DNA of 9,693 nt from Candidatus Falkowiibacteriota bacterium (GTDB taxonomy: Bacteria; Patescibacteriota; Patescibacteriia; Patescibacteriales; GWC2-42-12). Positions 4,826-9,693 of the stretch are shown here, piece by piece. The translations under genes were made by a program, and so were the position numbers. The DNA lies in contig JACQYU010000010.1 of NCBI GenBank assembly GCA_016208065.1, positions 3,370-13,062 on the forward strand. The letters are read 5' to 3'. Numbering within the stretch: position 1 is the stretch's first letter; each line of letters opens with the position of its first letter. Below the pieces are notes generated by a model, which saw only the letters and a program-made list of their open reading frames with translations, ran no database searches and had not been told where the DNA came from.

Positions 4826-5906
4826 AAATGCCAGCGTTTATTCAGCGCCTCAAGCCGTGGAAGATTTGCTGGCCAGAACTTTAACCGCCGCCAAAGCGAT
4901 CGCTCAGGCGATTAAAAGCGAGAATAATTATTTAACCGTTTGGTCTGATGCCCGTTCTTTAAGAAATTGGGAGGTTTATTCTAAAATTACAACTTATAAA
5001 ACCAGCTTGACGACTTACGCCGGACAGGCTAATACGGCTTCGTCAAATTTATTGTCAGCGCAGACGACTATTAAAACAAATAAAGACGCGATTAATACGG
5101 CTAATAATAATTTAAAAACGTTAACTCAAAATCAGCCATTGGATTTAGCCGCGGCTGAAAACAGCCTTAAAGAAAAGCAATTATCTTTAGCCGATCTTAA
5201 AGCCGGTACGGATCCGTTAGATATTAAATCGCAGGAGCTGTCGCTTCAACAAAAACGGAACGCGCTTTATGACGCGCAAACTGCTTTAGCCGACTATGCC
5301 ATTAAAGCCCCTTTCGACGGCGTTATGGCTACGGTTGATGTAAAAGTCGGCGATTCAGCGTCAGGCGCCGTTGCTACGATTATGACTAAGCAGCGCATCG
5401 CGGAGATTTCTTTAAATGAGGTTGACGTGGCTAAAATAAAAATAGGCAATAAAGCGGCGCTTACTTTTGACGCGCTTGACGGCCTTGATATTAGCGGCCA
5501 AGTCGCGGAAATTGACGCCTTAGGTACGGTAACTCAAGGCGTGGTTACCTATAACGTGAAAATTGTTTTTGATACCCAGGATAGCCGAGTAAAATCCGGC
5601 ATGAGCGTTAACGCCGCAATTATAACAGACGTTAAAACCGACGTTTTAATGGCGCCTAACTCGGCGGTTAAAACCGATGCTAGCGGCGATAGTTATATTC
5701 AAACTCTTGATTCTGCCGGCCGGCCGCAAAACATAACAATACAAATCGGGCTAACCAACGATACAAACACGGAAATTATCAGCGGCTTAAACGAAGGCGA
5801 TAAAGTTGTAACTCAAACTATTAATACCGGCGCGGCCAAAACAACCGCATCGCAAACCGGCAATAGCGGAAGCATAAGGCTGCCGGGCATGGGCGGCGGC
5901 CGCTAA
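4806..5906 (+). CDS. MacA-like adaptor, C-terminal part (same gene, +1 frame)
   Basis: This open stretch supplies the rest of the adaptor. The ATG at 4806 is probably not a true start, because it lies inside the N-terminal coding part; the useful sequence begins at about KNAS (codon 4824). Residues 8-165 are helical, rich in Ala, Lys, Gln and Thr, and form the hairpin. Within them, LKAGTDPLDIKSQELSLQQK at 131-150 is typical of the descending arm. The second lipoyl half is YAIKAPFDGVMATVDVKVGD at 164-183. The adaptor beta-barrel follows (about 197-275: AEISLNEVDVAKIKIGNKA, and VKSGMSVNA) and then the membrane-proximal domain (LMAPNSAV, ISGLNEGDKVVT). The end is Gly-rich (GMGGGR). Joined at the frameshift, the whole protein would be about 564 residues, with every domain of the family present in order. 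No signal peptide and no ribosome site precede this piece, so separate translation is doubtful. Confidence 0.82.
   Translation: MIFLDFKNASVYSAPQAVEDLLARTLTAAKAIAQAIKSENNYLTVWSDARSLRNWEVYSKITTYKTSLTTYAGQANTASSNLLSAQTTIKTNKDAINTANNNLKTLTQNQPLDLAAAENSLKEKQLSLADLKAGTDPLDIKSQELSLQQKRNALYDAQTALADYAIKAPFDGVMATVDVKVGDSASGAVATIMTKQRIAEISLNEVDVAKIKIGNKAALTFDALDGLDISGQVAEIDALGTVTQGVVTYNVKIVFDTQDSRVKSGMSVNAAIITDVKTDVLMAPNSAVKTDASGDSYIQTLDSAGRPQNITIQIGLTNDTNTEIISGLNEGDKVVTQTINTGAAKTTASQTGNSGSIRLPGMGGGR
4814..4830 (+). other. +1 frameshift junction in the macA-like gene
   Basis: The first frame reads CTT AGA CTT TAA and ends at 4825; the second frame reads GAC TTT AAA AAT GCC across the same bases. Skipping T4823 (CTT slipping to TTT before AAA) joins the two frames and restores a full adaptor. 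A short T3-A5 homopolymer context makes a one-base insertion, real or from sequencing, easy. The CTT-stop arrangement also recalls the prfB recoding site (CUU UGA), but the upstream Shine-Dalgarno-like stimulator of prfB is not visible. Confidence 0.7.
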
Positions 5907-5937
5907 GGCAAAGGTTAATTTATTTAAGCCAAAGCCA

Positions 5938-6642
5938 ATGATTGAATGCAAGAATATATATAAATCATATAATACCGGCGGCGCTTTAGCAGAAGTCTTA
6001 AAAGACGTTTCTTTTTCCATTAAAGACGGTGAATTTGTCGCCATTATCGGGCCGTCGGGTTCCGGCAAATCAACTTTGATGCATATTTTAGGCGCGCTTG
6101 ATACGCCGACTTCGGGTAAATATTATCTTGGCGGTAAAGACGTTTCCGCCTTATCGGAAGATGAGCTGGCGAAAATAAGAAAAGAAAAGATCGGTTTTGT
6201 TTTTCAATCTTTTAATTTATTGTCCAGGGCGAGCGTGCTGCGCAATGTCATGCTGCCTTTAGTCTACGCGGAAATGCCGAAAGAGGAGCGCGAGGAAAAA
6301 GCCAAACAAGCTTTAATTCAAGCCGGGCTGGACGAATCGCATTTTAACCATCTTTCAAATCAGCTATCCGGCGGACAAATGCAAAGAGTAGCCATCGCCC
6401 GTTCGCTAGTAAATAATCCGGCGATAATTTTAGCGGATGAGCCGACCGGTAATTTAGATTCTAAAACCGGCGATATAGTTTTAGCAACTTTTCGAGGTTT
6501 AAACGCCAATGGCAGAACAATAATATTAATTACCCATGAGCAATACGTCGCCGAGCACGCGGATAGAATTATAATGATTAAGGATGGAATAATTGTGAGC
6601 GATAAAAAGAATGACCATAAGAGAATAAACGGCATAAAATAA
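5938..6642 (+). CDS. MacB-type ABC transporter ATP-binding protein
   Basis: A complete 234-residue ABC ATPase of the MacB/LolD/FtsE class. It has the Walker A motif GPSGSGKST at 38-46, the Q-loop Gln at 90 in VFQSFNLL, the signature LSGGQMQRVAIARSL at 143-157, Walker B IILADEPTGNLDSKTG at 163-178 with catalytic Glu 168, and the switch His at 200 in LITHE. DEPTGNLDS is characteristic of this class. It powers a mechanotransmission-type exporter from the cytoplasmic face and pairs with the permease six bases downstream. ATPase and permease are separate polypeptides, unlike E. coli MacB, where they are fused. The adaptor gene ends 31 bases upstream, so adaptor, ATPase and permease form an operon-like set. 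The start ATG at 5938 gives the usual N-terminus (MIECKNIYKSY); an AAGG at 5915 or nearby is too distant to be a good ribosome site. Confidence 0.95.
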   Translation: MIECKNIYKSYNTGGALAEVLKDVSFSIKDGEFVAIIGPSGSGKSTLMHILGALDTPTSGKYYLGGKDVSALSEDELAKIRKEKIGFVFQSFNLLSRASVLRNVMLPLVYAEMPKEEREEKAKQALIQAGLDESHFNHLSNQLSGGQMQRVAIARSLVNNPAIILADEPTGNLDSKTGDIVLATFRGLNANGRTIILITHEQYVAEHADRIIMIKDGIIVSDKKNDHKRINGIK

Positions 6643-6648
6643 AAATCT

Positions 6649-7875
6649 ATGTTGATATCGGATTTATTTCAAGAAAGTTTTCTGGCTTTATCAAGCAATA
6701 AAATCAGGTCAAGTTTGACTATTTTAGGCATAGTTATCGGCGTGGCTTCGGTTATTGCCATGGTTTCAATCGGCCAAGGCTCCCAGAGTTCAATCCAATC
6801 AAGCATTCAATCAATCGGTTCAAATTTGATTATGGTTATGCCGGGCGCCCAGCGCGGTTTCGGCGGCGGCGCCAGTTCGGCTCGAGGCAGCGCCCAATCA
6901 TTAAAGCAGGCTGACGCCGATGCTATTAAAGAAGAAGTTGCCTTGGTTAAAGCGGTTGCCCCTGATTTATCCCAAAGGTATCAAGTTACTGCCAAAGGAA
7001 CCAATAGCAATACTTCGGTTGACGGCGTGACTGCCGCCTACGCCCAAGTTAGAAGCGTAAAAGTGGAGCAAGGCTTATTTATTACCGATCAAAATAATTC
7101 CAGTTTATCCAAGGTCGCGGTCATCGGGCCGACAACCCGCGATGATTTATTCGGCGCCAACGCCGCTAATGTAATCGGGCAAGCGATTAAAATTAATAAA
7201 ATAGAATTTAAAGTAATCGGCGTTACGGAATCTAAGGGCGGCAGCGGTTTTTCCAACCAGGATGATATTATTTATATACCTTTATCCACCATGCAGAGAT
7301 ATTTAGCCGGCGCGGATTATGTTTCCACTATCTCAATTGAAGACGATAGTACTGACGTTATGTCTATGGTAGAGGAACAAGTTAATAGTTTGCTGATGGC
7401 AAGGCATAAAATTTCCGATTTGGCGTTAGTTGATTTTAATATAATGAACCAGGCCGATATCGTGGCAACGGCTTCAAGCGTTACTAATACTCTTACTATG
7501 CTGCTCGCCGCTATCGCCGGAATTTCTTTGATTGTCGGCGGCATTGGCATCATGAATATGATGCTAACTACCGTTACCGAGCGCACCAAAGAAATCGGTT
7601 TGCGCAAAGCCATCGGCGCCACAAGCGCGGATATTAGCGGGCAATTTTTAGTTGAAGCCGTTATGCTGACATTATTAGGCGGCATTATCGGCATTTCGTT
7701 GGGCTGGCTGATTTCCTTAGCTGTATCCAGCTTTGCCGGTTTAACCACTACGGTGTCAACAATGTCGATTATTTTAGCTTTTGGCGTGTCGGCGGCTATC
7801 GGCTTGATCTTCGGCTATTATCCGGCACGTCGGGCGTCAAAATTAAATCCGATTGAAGCTTTAAGGTTTGAATAA
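6649..7875 (+). CDS. MacB/FtsX-type ABC transporter permease
   Basis: A 408-residue permease with the MacB architecture. The N-terminal cytoplasmic helix is FQESFLALSSNKIRSSLTIL, TM1 covers about 22-43, and a large extracytoplasmic MacB_PCD domain follows (about 45-275). Three C-terminal membrane spans lie at about 281-306, 333-360 and 371-391. The FtsX-family coupling motif is clear between TM2 and TM3 (ERTKEIGLRKAIGA at 311-324), and the end is standard (YYPARRASKLNPIEALRFE). The outer domain has a Gly/Ser/Ala-rich insertion near 70-83. It works with the ATPase encoded six bases upstream and the adaptor before that. Substrates of such exporters include peptides, macrolides and lipoproteins, and none can be assigned here. 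A CPR cell probably lacks a classical outer membrane and TolC, so the set may export to the exterior or remodel the surface. Confidence 0.95.
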   Translation: MLISDLFQESFLALSSNKIRSSLTILGIVIGVASVIAMVSIGQGSQSSIQSSIQSIGSNLIMVMPGAQRGFGGGASSARGSAQSLKQADADAIKEEVALVKAVAPDLSQRYQVTAKGTNSNTSVDGVTAAYAQVRSVKVEQGLFITDQNNSSLSKVAVIGPTTRDDLFGANAANVIGQAIKINKIEFKVIGVTESKGGSGFSNQDDIIYIPLSTMQRYLAGADYVSTISIEDDSTDVMSMVEEQVNSLLMARHKISDLALVDFNIMNQADIVATASSVTNTLTMLLAAIAGISLIVGGIGIMNMMLTTVTERTKEIGLRKAIGATSADISGQFLVEAVMLTLLGGIIGISLGWLISLAVSSFAGLTTTVSTMSIILAFGVSAAIGLIFGYYPARRASKLNPIEALRFE

Positions 7876-7884
7876 TAATTAAAT

Positions 7885-8011
7885 TGTCATTGCGAGGAGC
7901 GTAGCGACGAAGCAATCTCACGAATAAGGAGTTTAAACTAAAGCAGAAGGTTTTACTTAAACTTGCTGTTCGTAAGATTGCCGCGCCACGATTACGTGGC
8001 TCGCAATGACA
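7885..8011 (+). repeat. 127-bp palindromic interspersed repeat (REP/MITE-like)
   Basis: Perfect 12-bp terminal inverted repeats, TGTCATTGCGAG (7885-7896) and CTCGCAATGACA (8000-8011), bound the element. A second pair inside, CAATCTCACGAA (7913-7924) and TTCGTAAGATTG (7969-7980), matches at 11 of 12 positions. Each arm can also fold on its own. On the right, ATTGC (7977-7981) pairs with GCAAT (8003-8007), enclosing GCCACG/CGTGGC with a 4-base loop. On the left, ATTGC (7889-7893) pairs with GCAAT (7912-7916). The left arm resembles a TCATTGCGAG...GAAGCAATCT repeat that I recall from many unrelated bacterial genomes. No transposase is present and no clear target duplication was found. It fills the gap after the permease stop and reaches into the region just before the next gene. 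Confidence 0.85.
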
Positions 8012-8023
8012 GAAAATATTTTT

Positions 8024-8476
8024 ATGCGAAATAAAATATTAATTGGTTTTATCATCGCGGTGATTGTTGTCGGCGTTGGTTCTTTTTACGGCGGCATGCT
8101 TTATGGCAAAGGCAAGTCCGGCGTTAAAAATTCAGCCTTTAATCAGCGCCAGGGATTTGGGCCTAATGGCGTTGGCGGACAGGCTAGAGCTGGTAGCCGG
8201 GCGGACGGCGGCGGCTTTATAACCGGCGATATTATCGCTAAAGACGATAAGAGTATAACCGTAAAATCAGCGGACGGCGGCTCAAAAATAATTTTTTTAT
8301 CGGACAGCGCCCAGATTATGAAATCGGTTGGCGGTTCTACGGCCGACCTTGAAAATGGAAAAAATGTTATGGTAACCGGAAGTACTAATTCTGACGGCAG
8401 TTTGACCGCGCAGTCGATTCAACTCCGCCCGGCTTCGCCGGTAGGCGGCCCGGCCGCGACTTCAACGCCAAAATAA
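8024..8476 (+). CDS. DUF5666-like membrane-anchored protein
   Basis: From the ATG at 8024 this is 150 residues: MRNK, a hydrophobic anchor (about 5-27), a Gly/Arg/Gln-rich disordered linker (about 28-63), a small beta domain (about 64-136) and a Pro/Ala/Ser/Thr tail. The beta domain follows the DUF5666 pattern: [19 protein letters not shown] at 67-85, then [12 protein letters not shown], then [20 protein letters not shown] at 109-128, then AQSIQLRP. It is probably an OB-like fold outside the membrane; the function is unknown. An in-frame ATG at 8006 lies inside the terminal repeat of the adjacent palindromic element and would add six residues, so the later ATG, which gives a canonical signal/anchor start, is preferred. 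The gene follows the exporter genes and ends at a strong terminator. Such proteins often neighbour MacAB-type genes in CPR bacteria. The similar beta domain in the probable anti-sigma protein is notable. Confidence 0.85.
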   Translation: MRNKILIGFIIAVIVVGVGSFYGGMLYGKGKSGVKNSAFNQRQGFGPNGVGGQARAGSRADGGGFITGDIIAKDDKSITVKSADGGSKIIFLSDSAQIMKSVGGSTADLENGKNVMVTGSTNSDGSLTAQSIQLRPASPVGGPAATSTPK

Positions 8477-8484
8477 TAAAAAAT

Positions 8485-8527
8485 AAAAAACGCTCCGCCC
8501 GGCAGATTGCGGGACGGAGCGTTTTTT
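8485..8527. terminator. Bidirectional terminator between the exporter cluster and rplA
   Basis: AAAAAACGCTCCG (8485-8497) pairs perfectly with CGGAGCGTTTTTT (8515-8527). Past a bulged A, the stem continues with CCCG (8498-8501) and CGGG (8510-8513) around an 8-base loop. A run of six T on both strands makes it effective in both directions. It begins 8 bases after the DUF5666-like stop and 18 bases past the rplA stop, serving two convergent transcripts. Confidence 0.93.
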
Positions 8528-8545
8528 ATTATAATGAAGTTTGTT

Positions 8546-9223
8546 TTATAAGGCTACTTTTATGCCCGGGCCCATGGTTGAGCTGATATAAACCTTTCTA
8601 ATATAAATGCCTTTAGAGGTTGATGGCTTGGCTTTTTTAACCGCTTCTAAAAGCGCTTCAAAGTTCTGCGTTAATTTTATAGTTTCAAAAGAGATTTTGC
8701 CGATAGCCACGTGCACATTCCCGGTATCATCATTTTTTAAGCTGATTTTTCCTTTTTTTAATTCAAGAACGGCTTTAGCCGGGTTAGGCGTAACGGTTTC
8801 GTTTTTAGGCGAAGGCATAAGGCCGCGAGTGCCTAAAATTTTAGCGATAATAGCTAAATTTTTCATCATGGCCGGTTCAGCCACGGCAACGGCAAAGTCT
8901 GTTTTTTCCGTTTTTTTGATCTCGTTGATCAATTCCTCGCCGCCGACTAAATCGGCGCCGGCCTGGCGGACTTCCGCCTCTTTTTCCGGAGAAACAAAAG
9001 CCGCAACTTTAACGGTTTTACCCGTGCCATTAGGCAGGGAGACCGCTAATCTGACTTGCTGTTCGCCCTTTTTCGTATCAATGCCCAAGCGCAGATGGAT
9101 TTCCAAAGAAGCGTCAAATTTTGTTTTGGATAATTTTTTGGACAATTCAACGGCTTCCGTAATCGGGTAAGCTTTATTAATGTCATATTCAACGGCCGAG
9201 CCTGTCTTTTTTTTGTTGGTCAT
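8546..9223 (-). CDS. rplA: 50S ribosomal protein L1
   Basis: With the ATG at 9223 the protein is 225 residues (MTNKKKTGSAVEYDINKAYP...), close to the usual 220-235. Hallmarks are ITEAVELSKKLSKTKFDASL near the start, the family sequence LGTRGLMPSPKNETVTPN in the middle, and PSTSKGIYIRKVYISSTMGP near the end, the common L1 C-terminus. An in-frame ATG at 9268 would add 15 residues of non-family sequence that cross a possible spacer hairpin, so it was rejected. L1 forms the L1 stalk of the large subunit beside 23S rRNA helices 76-78, helps release E-site tRNA, and in several bacteria represses its own operon. It follows rplK after a 71-base gap in the conserved rplK-rplA order, and is ended by the convergent terminator with no rplJ-rplL behind it. 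Confidence 0.96.
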   Translation of the reverse strand: MTNKKKTGSAVEYDINKAYPITEAVELSKKLSKTKFDASLEIHLRLGIDTKKGEQQVRLAVSLPNGTGKTVKVAAFVSPEKEAEVRQAGADLVGGEELINEIKKTEKTDFAVAVAEPAMMKNLAIIAKILGTRGLMPSPKNETVTPNPAKAVLELKKGKISLKNDDTGNVHVAIGKISFETIKLTQNFEALLEAVKKAKPSTSKGIYIRKVYISSTMGPGIKVAL

Positions 9224-9234
9224 AATATTTCGTG

Positions 9235-9255
9235 GTATAAACGTTCCGGTTATAC
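9235..9255 (-). promoter_or_regulatory. Possible hairpin in the rplK-rplA spacer
   Basis: GTATAA (9235-9240) and TTATAC (9250-9255) form a perfect 6-bp stem with a 9-base loop. An alternative fold pairs GTTC (9243-9246) with GAAC (9257-9260) inside GTGG (9232-9235) and CCAC (9263-9266). In the mRNA it ends 11 bases before the rplA ATG. L1 autoregulation is known elsewhere, but I cannot match this to an L1-binding consensus with confidence. Confidence 0.25.
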
Positions 9256-9294
9256 AGAACTCCCACAAGTTAGTTATTAATGTAAAATTTTCAA

Positions 9295-9693
9295 TTATTT
9301 AATCTCTACGCCCATTTGCCTGGCGGTGCCGGCGATAATTTTCATAGCCGCTTCGATGTTATTGGCATTAAGGTCAGGCATCTTAATTTCGGCGATTTCT
9401 TTAAGTTGAGCCCTGGTGATTGAGCCGACTTTTTCCGTTAAAGCCTTGCCGGAACCTTTGGGAATTTTAGCGAATTTTTTGAGTAACTCCGAAGCCGGAG
9501 GGGTTTTTAGGATAAAAGTATAAGTCCTGTCTTCAAAAACGGTAATTTCAACCGGCGTAATATCGCCCATTTTATCTTTTGATCTTTCGTTAAAGTCTTT
9601 GCAGAATTGCGCGATGTTTAAGCCGTGCTGGCCTAAGGCCGGACCGACCGGAGGCGCGGGATTAGCCTGGCCGGCCGGAATTTGCAGCTTGAT
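9295..9693 (-). CDS. rplK: 50S ribosomal protein L11, 5' end cut by window edge
   Basis: The open frame runs to the right edge as [20 protein letters not shown] then [18 protein letters not shown], the unmistakable L11 N-terminal domain. It continues through [20 protein letters not shown] and [13 protein letters not shown] into the RNA-binding domain with [29 protein letters not shown] and [14 protein letters not shown] at the stop. It shows 132 residues; about nine N-terminal ones are missing compared with the usual 141. An internal Met (codon at 9570) is not the start. L11 binds 23S rRNA at the GTPase-associated centre, contacts elongation factors and is needed for the RelA response in organisms that have it. 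Its position upstream of rplA is the standard arrangement. Confidence 0.97.
   Translation of the reverse strand: MKLQIPAGQANPAPPVGPALGQHGLNIAQFCKDFNERSKDKMGDITPVEITVFEDRTYTFILKTPPASELLKKFAKIPKGSGKALTEKVGSITRAQLKEIAEIKMPDLNANNIEAAMKIIAGTARQMGVEIK

Noticed and set aside
5787..7748. Minus-strand open frames opposite the adaptor end, the ATPase and the permease
   Set aside because: All are antisense to strongly conserved ABC transporter genes and have no independent support.
7885..8011. CRISPR repeat or complete insertion sequence
   Set aside because: Only one palindromic unit is present, with no spacer array and no transposase; it fits a short non-autonomous repeat.
8607..9170. 187-codon plus-strand open frame opposite rplA
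   Set aside because: rplA is certain on the other strand; this frame is a low-complexity shadow with no ribosome site.

Overview
The window looks like a chromosomal segment from a member of the Candidate Phyla Radiation (Patescibacteria, most like Parcubacteria). This is an inference from protein flavour: AT-leaning DNA with TTA/AAA-rich codon use, few good Shine-Dalgarno sites, a MacA with a long helical hairpin, a small secreted protein containing 'AGDYNAW', and a DUF5666-like membrane-anchored protein. All of these recur together in that group. TGA ends the dCMP deaminase gene, so the code is standard and the SR1/Gracilibacteria recoding is excluded.

Layout. (1) Positions 1-894, minus strand: a two-gene pyrimidine deoxynucleotide unit, a dCMP deaminase followed through an ATGA overlap by a dCTP deaminase/dUTPase-family gene that runs off the left edge. 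A good promoter and an upstream terminator isolate it. (2) Positions 962-1832, minus strand: a monocistronic slipin (SPFH/band 7) gene with its own -35/-10 promoter and terminator. (3) Positions 1915-8527, plus strand: an ECF-type sigma factor, a three-TM probable anti-sigma/sensor, a small secreted protein, a MacA-like adaptor split by a +1 frameshift, a MacB-type ATPase, a MacB-type permease, a 127-bp palindromic interspersed repeat and a DUF5666-like protein, closed by a strong terminator. (4) Positions 8546-9693, minus strand: rplA and rplK (rplK cut by the right edge), converging on that terminator.

The most interesting part is the plus-strand block. The sigma gene and the secreted-protein gene are each preceded by the same two-box motif (TTGAAGAA, 12 bp, TGCGTATTA), with identical spacing and a form like ECF promoters (GAA-type -35, CGTA -10). 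The simplest reading is an autoregulated envelope-stress circuit: the sigma factor is held by the membrane protein encoded next to it, and on release it drives its own operon and the secreted protein, with a MacAB-type exporter alongside. The secreted-protein leader also carries a long imperfect hairpin and a second hairpin ending next to the start codon. The macA break lies at CTT-TAA, in a context that allows a +1 slip. It may be a mutation, an assembly error or recoding, and the sequence alone cannot decide.
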